Virus record (IMG/VR): IMGVR_UViG_3300021376_000028
Coordinates: 1-64,000 of that record
Source: a virus
Direction: 5' to 3' (one strand)
DNA length: 64,000 bases
The notes beneath the pieces were generated by a model. The model saw nothing but the letters and a program-made list of their open reading frames with translations. It had not been told where the DNA came from and did not search any database. The position numbers were made by a program, and so were the translations under genes. The stretch's first letter is position 1; every line of letters begins with the position of its first letter. This document shows positions 53,496-62,464 of the stretch, one piece after another.

Positions 53496-54818
53496 TTAAC
53501 TCCTAATTAATTTATGAAGTTCGTTGCCAATCCATTCGGCAACTGGTGAGGCTATTGCATTGCCACACATTTTATACCGATTGGTATCGGCAATTTTTTT
53601 ACCATTAGAATCAAGTTGAGTGTGGTTATCAGGAAAGCCCATTAATCTTTCACATTCTAAAGGTGTTAATCTTCTTAAGACAAGCTCTGGTGTGCATACA
53701 GCATGTTGAGATGTTGTATCAATAGTATAACTAGGATCACCAACATCACCAAATCCTTTTCCAGCTGGCCCTGCCGTGTCTGAGCGACCAATCAACGTGC
53801 CCTGTATTGGAATAGCAATTTGTTCACCAACCAAGGGTACTTGCCCTCCGCCTGTGCCCATCCTATGTTTCAAGGTTGGGAAGATTTCATCTTCATATAT
53901 GCGCACATCGTTGACTCTAGTACCGTCAACAATTAAAACAGTAGCCCTGCTCTCACCACTATTATCAAAAGAATTTAAAGTAGGACTGGTTTCCTCGCTA
54001 CGCCACACTTCGGCTGGCAGGTTACCTTCATCATCTCTAGCGCCCGACCTAACCACCTTGACATACGGTTCAGGAACGGAATTCATATCAGGTCGTTCAT
54101 GATTGTAGAAAGATGTGCTCACCCCTCCTTGACCGTATTTACTATATCCTGTTTTTCTACACCAGATAGGTTCACTAATGCCTGCCTCAAGGGCTCGGGC
54201 AGCCTGTTTCCTTTTCTTTCTGCCCTTTTTAATATCCCCATCGCTGTCTTTGGGGACAGATAATATTTGACCTCCACTTCGCTCAATGGCTGTAGGATCC
54301 CAACAAGCGACGAGAAAAACCCTTCTTCTTCTCTGGGCGACTCCGAACCACTGTGCATCCAACACATGCCATTCAATTGCCAATGCCCCGATGTTTGCCA
54401 TTTGGTTGATGACTTCACCGAAATCTTCTCCTTTATTGCTTGTGAGGGCACCAGCGACATTTTCCCAGATTGCCCATTTTGGATATTCTCCGTTTGTTGC
54501 ATCTCGCATCTCCTTTATTATTCTTACACCTTCAAAAAATAAACCAGATCTTTCTCCTCCTAGACCTGATCTTTTACCAGCAACCGATAAATCCTGGCAT
54601 GGCGACCCAAAAGAAATTAGATCAACAGCAGGAAGCATCTTTGCGCTTACAGTTCTCACATCTTCGTATTTGATTACACCAGGCCAATGTCTTTTTAAAA
54701 TTTCTTGACAATTTTTATCCCATTCAACTTGGAATTTACAATCCCAACCTGCTGCATCAAAACCTAAGTCAAATCCACCGACACCGGCAAATAAACTTCC
54801 ATAAGTTAATTGTTTCAT
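53496..54818 (-). CDS. DNA cytosine-C5 methyltransferase
   Basis: A 440-residue enzyme. Motif I FAGVGGFDLGF (10-20), motif IV GSPCQDLSVAG (catalytic Cys74), the ENV motif (WAIWENVAGAL), motif VIII QRRRRVFLVA and C-terminal GNAIASPVAEW are all present. The 200-residue target-recognition region is larger than in small Dcm enzymes and carries RKKRKQAARAL. It modifies phage DNA to resist host restriction; the target site cannot be read. An adenine methyltransferase lies upstream. Confidence 0.93.
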   Translation of the reverse strand: MKQLTYGSLFAGVGGFDLGFDAAGWDCKFQVEWDKNCQEILKRHWPGVIKYEDVRTVSAKMLPAVDLISFGSPCQDLSVAGKRSGLGGERSGLFFEGVRIIKEMRDATNGEYPKWAIWENVAGALTSNKGEDFGEVINQMANIGALAIEWHVLDAQWFGVAQRRRRVFLVACWDPTAIERSGGQILSVPKDSDGDIKKGRKKRKQAARALEAGISEPIWCRKTGYSKYGQGGVSTSFYNHERPDMNSVPEPYVKVVRSGARDDEGNLPAEVWRSEETSPTLNSFDNSGESRATVLIVDGTRVNDVRIYEDEIFPTLKHRMGTGGGQVPLVGEQIAIPIQGTLIGRSDTAGPAGKGFGDVGDPSYTIDTTSQHAVCTPELVLRRLTPLECERLMGFPDNHTQLDSNGKKIADTNRYKMCGNAIASPVAEWIGNELHKLIRS

Positions 54819-54819
54819 T

Positions 54820-55215
54820 TTATTTTCCTTTAAATATAATTAGAGCAGAAGGGAATGGTGCGGGGTTCTTCTGGTCGTCAAACTTTAGTCTACCCTTGAT
54901 AAAACGAATTTCATCAGAATTCATGACAAAGTTATGCCACCACCGAGTATCGGTACGACTAGGAATAAGAAAAACTGAAGTCTTCCCTTTTGCCTGTTCC
55001 TCAACAGCTTTTTCTAACCACTTGGCAATAACATTGCCATAAGGAGGGTTAACGAAATTACAGTTACCCCATTCAACTTCCAAACCATCAAACTGAGGAT
55101 TAGGAGGACAAGGATCAAAATCAAAATTAAATTCTTCATTAAGTTTCTCATAAAATGCCTTTGGTGTTTTCCAGTTATCTCTTGCAGCAGTAAAATGTAC
55201 TTTACTCTTATTCAT
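54820..55215 (-). CDS. DNA N6-adenine methyltransferase
   Basis: A 131-residue phage-type adenine methyltransferase with NWKTPKAFYEKLNEEFNFDF, DPCPPNP, the catalytic NPPYGN (56-61) and SVFLIPSRTDTRWWHNFV. Length and motifs match the small phage Dam family. It probably protects DNA from restriction. Coupled by two bases to the cytosine methyltransferase. Confidence 0.92.
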   Translation of the reverse strand: MNKSKVHFTAARDNWKTPKAFYEKLNEEFNFDFDPCPPNPQFDGLEVEWGNCNFVNPPYGNVIAKWLEKAVEEQAKGKTSVFLIPSRTDTRWWHNFVMNSDEIRFIKGRLKFDDQKNPAPFPSALIIFKGK

Positions 55216-55369
55216 CCCATTTTTTCCCTATAATAATTTTTGGTGTTTCATGGCATATTCCACATCTACCCCAACTACCATTGCCCCAGTGAGTTTTCCA
55301 CTCACGACAGCATTTAATTACTATTTCAGGACCGTACCGCTGCACTAATTTTTTTCTACCTTCATTCAT
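55208..55369 (-). CDS. 53-residue zinc-knuckle protein
   Basis: MNEGRKKLVQRYGPEIVIKC, then CREWKTHWGNGSW and GRCGICHE: CC...CxxCH residues may bind zinc. The ATG overlaps the upstream stop, and its end overlaps the adenine methyltransferase start by 8 bases. Basic; may bind DNA. Function unknown. Confidence 0.62.
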   Translation of the reverse strand: MNEGRKKLVQRYGPEIVIKCCREWKTHWGNGSWGRCGICHETPKIIIGKKWDE

Positions 55370-55661
55370 AATCACTGTCTCGTATTAATTCTTTAAAGAC
55401 ATGCCATTCAACTATTGCAACTTTTACATCTGAATCTTCTCCAAATACAACCGAGATACAAGGATGTTTATGATTTTGCTTCCAAGCATCTCGACGCATT
55501 TTAATCCAGGCTGTTCTGGATAAAGTGAATGACGCGCCATTATGTTTATAGTCAACGAGGAATTCATGAAATTCAGCATCCCCTTTTTTAAAACCCCTGC
55601 CAGAGTTTTTAACTGGTTTTGCACCATCTCTTTTCGCTTCTTGTTTTTCATTTCTTTTCAT
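55362..55661 (-). CDS. Possible PD-(D/E)XK-type nuclease
   Basis: A 99-residue, basic protein with NSGRGFKKGDAEFHEFLVDY, then KHNGASFTLSRTAWIKMRRD and PCISVVFGEDSDVKVAIVEW. The GD...FLVDyK and later beta strands recall small phage Holliday-junction or PD-(D/E)XK endonucleases. All catalytic residues cannot be verified by eye. Coupled to neighbouring zinc-knuckle genes on both sides. Confidence 0.58.
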   Translation of the reverse strand: MKRNEKQEAKRDGAKPVKNSGRGFKKGDAEFHEFLVDYKHNGASFTLSRTAWIKMRRDAWKQNHKHPCISVVFGEDSDVKVAIVEWHVFKELIRDSDYE

Positions 55662-55812
55662 CTAAAGCCTCCTTACATAAACGACATGTAAATTTTTCTT
55701 TATTTTTTGTTACATAATACTTTCCACCAGTTAAACCGCAAGGAGTTTCGTAAAAATCCTGACCGTATTTACCGATTGAGTAATGAATTGTTATGTCGTC
55801 TTCAATTTTCAT
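55648..55812 (-). CDS. 54-residue zinc-ribbon protein
   Basis: MKIEDDITIHYSIGKYGQDF, then TPCGLTGGKYYV and FTCRLCKEALDEKK. Cys in TPCGLT plus the CRLC pair suggest a treble-clef-type zinc site. It overlaps the next start by 14 bases. Function unknown. Confidence 0.6.
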   Translation of the reverse strand: MKIEDDITIHYSIGKYGQDFYETPCGLTGGKYYVTKNKEKFTCRLCKEALDEKK

Positions 55813-55821
55813 ATTACTATT

Positions 55822-55917
55822 CTACTGGTTTGGAAGGCACAGCATAGTCGTCACCACGGCATGCACACGGGCATTTGGATTGATTTTAAAATTACTCCCA
55901 AGGTCTTGATTTGTCAT
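55822..55917 (-). CDS. 31-residue hypothetical peptide
   Basis: MTNQDLGSNFKINPNARVHA and an AVV-rich end. GGAAGAC lies four bases before the ATG. Small; included because the surrounding genes are packed without gaps. Confidence 0.35.
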   Translation of the reverse strand: MTNQDLGSNFKINPNARVHAVVTTMLCLPNQ

Positions 55918-56017
55918 GTTTGTCTTCCATCCTTTGCACAGCAGCCATAAAGAAAACAATACACAATCCCAAAGCAAAACCAACAGGATCACAAATAAAA
56001 GTTTTAATCTTGTTCAT
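55892..56017 (-). CDS. 41-residue single-pass membrane protein
   Basis: MNKIKTFICDPVGFALGLCI, then VFFMAAVQRMEDKHD: one hydrophobic helix and a charged tail. Start overlaps the end of the RecA-like gene. Function unknown. Confidence 0.5.
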   Translation of the reverse strand: MNKIKTFICDPVGFALGLCIVFFMAAVQRMEDKHDKSRPWE

Positions 56018-56930
56018 TAGATATAATCCTAGCAGATATATCGGCTATCTGCTTTTCATCTAGTTCAATCTTACTAATTCCGTTCCACTTTTCTTCTTTA
56101 TAAAAGAACCAAGCTCCCCTCCTTTCAATAATGTTCATCTCAACAGCAATATCAAGGAGTTCACGATACTTGTCCAAGATACCTTCTTGGGGAAGGACAT
56201 AGTAATGACCACTTGTCCCGATGCTTGGAATTTGCTTTGTCTTTTCAATTGTCCAAGTGACTCGCTGTGAAGTAATCATGTTTGTGTCATCCCTTTCCAT
56301 TTCCTTAGAAGACATTGACAAAAACAGTTTAACAATATTGTGCATGTTGTGATGAACAGTGTTGCCCATTTTTGCTTTTGTAACTGCATACATACCAGAA
56401 AGATCAATAGTTTGATGAGCAATAAACATCATCATATTTCTTTCTTTATGTAGATAGTTGACTAATTTTTGAAGCAGGAAACCTTGAGATCTAGACTGCA
56501 GACCCATTGCTTTGCCACCTTCAGGCTTGTCGTAAAACTCTTCCTTAATAATATTTGAGAGAGAGTCAAATAAAAAAATATGTTTTTCTTCTTCATGAGT
56601 CAAATACGGATAGACATTCTTAAGAATATCTTCTGCAACTGTTGATTGAATGACAACAATGTCATCAATATCAATACCACACTTGGCAGCATACCCTTCG
56701 TTAAAAGAATATTCAGAATCAACAATAACTGGTCGGAATCCTCTTGCTTGTGCCTCGGATAAAATCCTAAAGGCCATCGTGGACTTGCCCACTGATGGCG
56801 TACCCCAAAATAAATGTGTTGCACCTGTGTTCAAACCTCCACCCAATGCTCTATTTAATCCAACGCTGGGCGTAGGAATAACCTCATGAACTGGCATGGT
56901 GTCACCCTTGCGCTTATCAACTATTAACAT
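56004..56930 (-). CDS. RecA/UvsX-like recombinase
   Basis: A 308-residue RecA-fold ATPase. Walker A GTPSVGKST lies at residues 43-51, an IFLFDSLSNI Walker B follows, and LQSRSQGFLLQKLVNYLHKE and MMMFIAHQTIDL match UvsX/RecA loops. N-terminal domain short; the C-terminal region carries a helical tail. It catalyses strand exchange in phage recombination and repair. It is the single large gene in this part between the small genes and a glycosyltransferase. Confidence 0.87.
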   Translation of the reverse strand: MLIVDKRKGDTMPVHEVIPTPSVGLNRALGGGLNTGATHLFWGTPSVGKSTMAFRILSEAQARGFRPVIVDSEYSFNEGYAAKCGIDIDDIVVIQSTVAEDILKNVYPYLTHEEEKHIFLFDSLSNIIKEEFYDKPEGGKAMGLQSRSQGFLLQKLVNYLHKERNMMMFIAHQTIDLSGMYAVTKAKMGNTVHHNMHNIVKLFLSMSSKEMERDDTNMITSQRVTWTIEKTKQIPSIGTSGHYYVLPQEGILDKYRELLDIAVEMNIIERRGAWFFYKEEKWNGISKIELDEKQIADISARIISNEQD

Positions 56931-56939
56931 TTTTTATTC

Positions 56940-57992
56940 CTATCTAAAAAAATCTGTTCCGAGTCTTTTTACAACTGATTTCAAGAACTCATCACAGCGA
57001 GTTTTCCAATTATAGTTGGCGTAAACAGCCGGTGCCTGACCAAAATAGTATTTTATTTCGGTATCAAAGTTGTCTACAACTTTTCGCATAAGATACACTA
57101 ATGAATCAACATTTGGCAGAACAACTTCTCCCTGGGTGTATCCTGTGTGTTGTGTCGGCCCAATTGTTGATTCAACAACATTTGACCCCAAATAATTTTC
57201 ATAAGAACACCATACACCTGTTGATATCACAGGCATCCCTGTCGCAAGAGCTTGAAGCGGTATAAAACCAAATCCTTCACCTTCACTTGGGTATACCAAA
57301 ACATCATGATCATAGTAAAGTTGCACCATTTTTTCTTTGGTATACGTTTCATAAATATATTTAATACCTTCGTGTGGCGACACCAAGAATGATGAGTGAC
57401 CAAAGCCCTTTGCTTCTTCATGACCGTGATATTTCAATGTCAAAGAAACATCCGCTCTATGACGAAAAGCCTTTAAAAAAGCCTCCTGAGCCAGATCAGC
57501 ACGCTTACGGGGGCTTCCAGAATCAATATGCAGGAATTTTATTTGACGATTGTTGCCTCTTTTTTTAGGTTTCCACACATCATCAATACCCATCTCAAAA
57601 ACATATGTTGGAGTTTTAATATTAGAATTTAATACAGATTGTTGAGCAAAAAAGTTGCCAACCCAAATTTCATTAACAGAATTCATAGCATCAATCCAAT
57701 GATCCCAAACTTTAGTTGCTTCTAAATGCACCCCTTGTATTTTGTATTGATGATCGTAAAATTTTTTAAAATCTGGAGAGCGCAAATTTTGCATGTTATG
57801 CAAGTTATACCACTCTGGTTCCATATAGAATAATTGAGTATTTGCATCTGGTGAATTTTCCAAAACTTGCATTTTTTTGTTTCTATATGAAAATTTTGGA
57901 AAATGTTCCAAAAATTTATAATAACTGTATGAGTAACCCGAAGCGCCATTTGCATCTTTAATATGCTGGTCTGTATGCAGAGATATTTTCAT
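56940..57992 (-). CDS. GT-B glycosyltransferase, paralogue
   Basis: A 350-residue glycosyltransferase with AMNSVNEIWVGNFFAQQSV, KFLHIDSGSPRKRADLAQE and DVLVYPSEGEGFGFIPLQAL, then ATGMPVISTGVWCSYENY. The EGEGFGFIPLQA site and GMP-ISTG match the other two GT-B enzymes. It follows two methyltransferase-like genes in the direction of transcription, a typical arrangement for a glycan-decorating set. Substrate unknown. Confidence 0.87.
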   Translation of the reverse strand: MKISLHTDQHIKDANGASGYSYSYYKFLEHFPKFSYRNKKMQVLENSPDANTQLFYMEPEWYNLHNMQNLRSPDFKKFYDHQYKIQGVHLEATKVWDHWIDAMNSVNEIWVGNFFAQQSVLNSNIKTPTYVFEMGIDDVWKPKKRGNNRQIKFLHIDSGSPRKRADLAQEAFLKAFRHRADVSLTLKYHGHEEAKGFGHSSFLVSPHEGIKYIYETYTKEKMVQLYYDHDVLVYPSEGEGFGFIPLQALATGMPVISTGVWCSYENYLGSNVVESTIGPTQHTGYTQGEVVLPNVDSLVYLMRKVVDNFDTEIKYYFGQAPAVYANYNWKTRCDEFLKSVVKRLGTDFFR

Positions 57993-58516
57993 TGTAAAAC
58001 AACAAGTCTTCTTGTTGAATGAGGAATGAACCCGGGGGTATCAACATGACAAAACTTCATATCTATTGATGCAACAAGAGTCTTTTTTGTATTTTTCATT
58101 ATTAATTCAAATTGATCAACACTCGGTTGATGTTCTATTGAGTGTTCAATTATGGTAATTTTTGATTCCTCAACAATCTTAAAAAATGAATCCCATTCAT
58201 CTTTCTCGCCTTCAATTTCCAGACCGAGCGCCATGACACCAAAATTATCATCCAACAAATCACCATGTTCGTTAACCCATGCTGAAACTGTTCCATGATA
58301 GGAATCAACCATTGTTTTTAAAGGATCAATTGGTATTACATTATATGGGTACGCGCCCCCAATTGTTCTTTTATAAGCACCAACATCAATAATAAAACTT
58401 ACATCAGATAAAAAATATTCTGCAATGTGATGTCTCAAAAGATACTCTTTTGATATTAAATATTCCCATCTGTCCACTACTTGCCAACTCTCGGCATTAT
58501 TAAAGCAGTTCCACAC
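57989..58516 (-). CDS. FkbM/SAM-methyltransferase-like protein
   Basis: A 175-residue protein with VSFIIDVGAYKRTIGGAYPY (a motif I-like strand-turn-helix), VIPIDPLKTMVDSYHG and TKKTLVASIDMKFCHVDTPG. The order recalls an FkbM or small Rossmann methyltransferase with motif I and an acidic residue on the next strand, but the glycine-rich loop is weak. The start MWNCFNN overlaps the next gene by 40 bases; a GTG at 58477 is possible. Function tentative. Confidence 0.55.
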   Translation of the reverse strand: MWNCFNNAESWQVVDRWEYLISKEYLLRHHIAEYFLSDVSFIIDVGAYKRTIGGAYPYNVIPIDPLKTMVDSYHGTVSAWVNEHGDLLDDNFGVMALGLEIEGEKDEWDSFFKIVEESKITIIEHSIEHQPSVDQFELIMKNTKKTLVASIDMKFCHVDTPGFIPHSTRRLVVLQ

Positions 58517-59082
58517 CCAACCGCAAAATTCACCATATCATGACCGTTTTCTTTTGCCCAATCAACAGCGGCGTAGTAAGAGCCAATGGTCGGATGATCC
58601 CCATCAGAGCTATTGTTTGTATCATGAACAGTTATAGCCCAAACCTTATGTTTGTTCATATTTCCACCATAATTATTTAAATCTTTATATACCTGTTCGT
58701 ATGAATGGTCTGCATCAACATGTAAATAATCAATTGAAGGGAATAAACCGTAACACTCATCTGTTGTATTGACAATCAGATTTATTTCTGGATAGCCCTC
58801 TATGCCTGTCTCTGTGTACACGGGCAACCCCCAGGGACCAATATTTGCATCAATTAAATTAATATTAAACTGGCCGAGAAGACCTTCTTCAATTAATGTT
58901 CTTTGCGCCTCTACCATTAACTTTGGAACAAAGCCAGCCCCCGAACCCAAGCACACAACACTACTGGCTCTTAACGAGTAGGGTAATGTGTAATAAAAAG
59001 ATCCCATGCCTAAATGATTACCAACAGAACCGTGTGATTCTGACCATTTAGATGTTTTGATTATCTCCTCAAACCTTGACAT
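58477..59082 (-). CDS. SAM-dependent methyltransferase (class I)
   Basis: A 201-residue protein with VVCLGSGAGFVPKLM (motif I), NLIDANIG (acidic motif II) and DYLHVDADHSYEQVYKDLNN, the Asp-rich Methyltransf_24-like block. The end WAITVHDTN follows the pattern of sugar or macrocin O-methyltransferases. With a second methyltransferase-like and a GT gene downstream, it probably modifies a sugar. DnaE gene end overlaps its start. Confidence 0.82.
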   Translation of the reverse strand: MSRFEEIIKTSKWSESHGSVGNHLGMGSFYYTLPYSLRASSVVCLGSGAGFVPKLMVEAQRTLIEEGLLGQFNINLIDANIGPWGLPVYTETGIEGYPEINLIVNTTDECYGLFPSIDYLHVDADHSYEQVYKDLNNYGGNMNKHKVWAITVHDTNNSSDGDHPTIGSYYAAVDWAKENGHDMVNFAVGCGTALIMPRVGK

Positions 59083-62000
59083 AATCTTCCTTTTTAAGAG
59101 ATTTTCTTTCTATGTAATTGTCAATAGAAATTATACCATTCTCGTTTTCAATTTTGTATGAATCTAAGCGAGTTAATGTTTTTTGGTCCTCAATTTTATT
59201 GAGTCTAACAGCATACCAATTTCCAACCGAGACAACATGTCTAAGTTTTTTAAAAATTACAGGGAAAATAACAACCTTGAAGATTGAGTCTCCGTCCCAG
59301 CAGTAAAGGTTGGACATGTCTGTGCCTTTTGATGTGGTAAATGTCCTCTGATGGAATACATACATCAATGTCTTTTCATCATTTACCAAACCCAAACCAG
59401 TGTTATACAACCACTCTTGTTCATGTTGCTTGCCTTTTGATATTTTCATCATTAGGTTGTATAAAGGAGTGCCGTGGTATTCATATGCATCACAAAAAGC
59501 ATGCAGTGTCCTGTCACCTATTAATGCATAAACAAAATCTCTTGTTGCAAGTTCAGTATTTCTTTCTGCAAAAACTGTTGTTGAGCCTGAATGATCTTCA
59601 AATTCAATCCGCAAATACTGAGGTGTCTTTTTTGTAGACCGGACCACCGCTTTTACAAGAGTGAGAGGAGAATTTGTTTCATGGAAATCAACAATCTCTC
59701 CCACAAGAGTGTCAATTTCGTTTGCCCCTCCAGTTTGCTTGAGAGAGAAACCCAAGATGGGCAAGTAATACTTTTCATGGTCATACTGAGAAGCATGACC
59801 GATTTCAGAAAACGCACCAACCTTGTCAAAGTTTTCTCTCAGTGTGCTCTTAACAGCTGTCTTGCGACATTTATTTGTGAACTCTTCATAAGAATTAAAA
59901 GGTCTCTTTGCAAAAATTTCTTCAATAGCAGCTTTACCACAAGAAGCAACATTTGAAAGACCAAAACGAATTGCGTCACGATCAATTGTGAACAACTCAC
60001 CTGAGATATTAATATCTGGAGGTAATATCGTGATACCCATTCTCTGCGCTTCCATCAAGTATGCAGTAATCTTGTCAGTCGCAGTTTCGTTATACAGCAA
60101 AGCCCAAACAAACTCAACAGGGTAATGTATTTTTAACCACATCGTTTGGTATGAAAGCATTGAATAAGAAACCGCATGAGATTTATTAAACATGTACAAG
60201 GCTGCCAGTTCAAACTCAGACCAAATTTTCTTTGCTGCAGTCTTTGTAATATAAGGATTGTTAATAAACTTCTCCTTAAACTCATCAAAACCGGCAACAT
60301 CCCTTTTCTTACCAATGATCTTCCTCAACTTGTCTGCTTCGGCCCATGTAAAACCAGCAATAAGCACCGCCATCTGCATCAGTTGCTCTTGGAAAATAAC
60401 TGTTCCATAAGTTTCTGCAAGGACTTCTTTCACAACCTCATGAGGGTATGAAGGTTTAGCGTTGCCCTTCTTGCAGTCAATGTATTTCTGCCCCTGCGAA
60501 AGAAGAGCGCCTGGCCTAACAAGGGCGTTGGAAACAACTAGGTCATTGAAATTGTCAATGCCCATTCTTTCAATTAAATTTCTATAAGCAGCGGCATCTG
60601 CTTGGAATACACCTACAGTATTACCAGAATTAAAATTCTCAAAAATTAAAGGGTCGTCTAGGGTTAGCGATGCCTTTCGTGTATCAATTCCCCTTGTTTC
60701 CTTAATCTTGTTTATGCAATCTTTAATCACAGAAACAGTCTTGAGACCAAGAATATCAATTTTAATTAGACCGACAGCCTCGGCATCTTCCATATCAAAA
60801 GCCGTAACAACCGATCTTTCACCGGTTGCCGAATCTTTACGGGTTTCAACAGGGCAAACTTCACTTAACGGTAACGAGGAAACCACCATGCCAGCAGCGT
60901 GGACTCCAGCATTTCTAATCCGACCTTCAAGCATCCTTGCAGTTGTCGGAATATCTGGATATTTCCGACAGAAGATTTTACCCTTCTCTGTTGCAACCAG
61001 TTCATCAATGGTTTCAAAGTATGGGGTAATAGCATTGATTTCTTGATACGGAACCTGAAAGACTCTAGCAACATCCTTAACTGCTGACTTTGGTTTGAAC
61101 TCTCCATATGTCGTGATAGCTGCAACATTATCTGCACCCCAACGCTCTCTTAAATAATTACGGACCTCACCACGGCGCTTGTCCTCAAAATCAAGGTCAA
61201 TATCTGGGTAGTCGTTTCTTTCCGGATTGATGAATCTAGAGAACAGAAGCCCATACTTAATGGGGTCTACAAGAGTAATATCCAAAAGGAATGCCAAAAC
61301 AGAACCACCGACAGAACCACGACCAGGGCCGCGACCAATACCGTTATTGTCTGCCCATTTAACAAGATCCCAAACAATCAAGAAATAATCAGAGAACCCA
61401 AGATTGTTGATAATTGACAATTCTTCTTCAAGCCGAACCTTGTATTGTTCACCAAGACTCCTGTTCTTGATTGCAAACTCTGCAATTTCACGCAGATAAT
61501 TGTTTGATTCAAGAACCTTGGAATATTTGGGAAGAAGATTGCGTTTTGTGACAACCTCGGCTGAACACTTCTCAGCAATCTCCATTGTATTTTCAAGGTA
61601 TAGCACATTATCATAGCCAACCTCTCTAAACCAAGAATGAACCGTTTGGGCATCTGCAATATAAGGATTAATCTCATCAAATCTTAAAAACCTCTGAGGA
61701 TACATTGCATTTATCTTGTCCACAAGGTCATGCTTGTGGTCGCTTACTGAGGTAATATTGGCTTGGGCAATTCTAATATCTGCAGCACTTAATGAAGGGT
61801 ACTGAGACACCATTAGAAGAACCTCTTCGGCTCCACGGTGGCTGTGCGTTGGAAAATGGCAGTCAGCCGTAGCAACAACCTTTTTGTTATAGGTGTTGGC
61901 CAGTTTGATTAGATTGTCATTGAGGTTTTTTGAGTTCCATGCTTGGATTTCGTAATAAAAGTCATCTCCAAAGATTTTGATAAATCTCTCGGACAATTCT

Positions 62001-62464
62001 TCAGCCCTGGCATAATTACCAGCCTCAATTGCCTTTGAAATTGCACTGGCCATACAACCAGAAAGGGCAACAATATCGCCCCTGACCATCTGCTCTAGAA
62101 GAGCAAAATCAATGCGTGGTTTATAATAAAAGTTTTTGGTCCAACCCAATTGAGACATTTTGAAAAGTTTGTTTAAGCCCTCATTATTCTTTGCAAGAAG
62201 GATGAGATGAAAACGCTCGTACTTTGTTTGTTCGTCTTGACCAATTGAGGGGACAAAATAAGCTTCAATGCCAAAAAGGGGTTTTACATTATTCTTACGA
62301 CACGCATCCTGAAATTTAAGAACTCCACCCATCGTGCCGTGGTCTGTAATTGCCGAAGCAAATTGACCGTTTGTACTTGTAATCTGTGCAATTTCATTTG
62401 GCGTAGACATACCATCTAGCAATGAATATTCGCTGTGACAGTGCAAATGCACAAAGTCAATCAT
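59069..62464 (-). CDS. dnaE: DNA polymerase III alpha-type (DnaE-like) replicative polymerase
   Basis: A 1131-residue polymerase. The PHP domain starts FVHLHCHSEYSLLDG, with SAITDHGTMGGVLKFQDAC and YYEIQAWNS further on. The palm carries GRGPGRGSVGGSVLAFLLDI and DYPDIDLDFEDKRR, the catalytic Asp pair. Finger and tau/clamp-like regions follow: KIIGKKRDVAGFDEF, AVSYSMLSYQTMW and an OB-like tail. Length is typical of DnaE-type C-family enzymes. It replicates phage DNA with the nearby primase and recombinases. Confidence 0.95.
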   Translation of the reverse strand: MIDFVHLHCHSEYSLLDGMSTPNEIAQITSTNGQFASAITDHGTMGGVLKFQDACRKNNVKPLFGIEAYFVPSIGQDEQTKYERFHLILLAKNNEGLNKLFKMSQLGWTKNFYYKPRIDFALLEQMVRGDIVALSGCMASAISKAIEAGNYARAEELSERFIKIFGDDFYYEIQAWNSKNLNDNLIKLANTYNKKVVATADCHFPTHSHRGAEEVLLMVSQYPSLSAADIRIAQANITSVSDHKHDLVDKINAMYPQRFLRFDEINPYIADAQTVHSWFREVGYDNVLYLENTMEIAEKCSAEVVTKRNLLPKYSKVLESNNYLREIAEFAIKNRSLGEQYKVRLEEELSIINNLGFSDYFLIVWDLVKWADNNGIGRGPGRGSVGGSVLAFLLDITLVDPIKYGLLFSRFINPERNDYPDIDLDFEDKRRGEVRNYLRERWGADNVAAITTYGEFKPKSAVKDVARVFQVPYQEINAITPYFETIDELVATEKGKIFCRKYPDIPTTARMLEGRIRNAGVHAAGMVVSSLPLSEVCPVETRKDSATGERSVVTAFDMEDAEAVGLIKIDILGLKTVSVIKDCINKIKETRGIDTRKASLTLDDPLIFENFNSGNTVGVFQADAAAYRNLIERMGIDNFNDLVVSNALVRPGALLSQGQKYIDCKKGNAKPSYPHEVVKEVLAETYGTVIFQEQLMQMAVLIAGFTWAEADKLRKIIGKKRDVAGFDEFKEKFINNPYITKTAAKKIWSEFELAALYMFNKSHAVSYSMLSYQTMWLKIHYPVEFVWALLYNETATDKITAYLMEAQRMGITILPPDINISGELFTIDRDAIRFGLSNVASCGKAAIEEIFAKRPFNSYEEFTNKCRKTAVKSTLRENFDKVGAFSEIGHASQYDHEKYYLPILGFSLKQTGGANEIDTLVGEIVDFHETNSPLTLVKAVVRSTKKTPQYLRIEFEDHSGSTTVFAERNTELATRDFVYALIGDRTLHAFCDAYEYHGTPLYNLMMKISKGKQHEQEWLYNTGLGLVNDEKTLMYVFHQRTFTTSKGTDMSNLYCWDGDSIFKVVIFPVIFKKLRHVVSVGNWYAVRLNKIEDQKTLTRLDSYKIENENGIISIDNYIERKSLKKEDYVKV

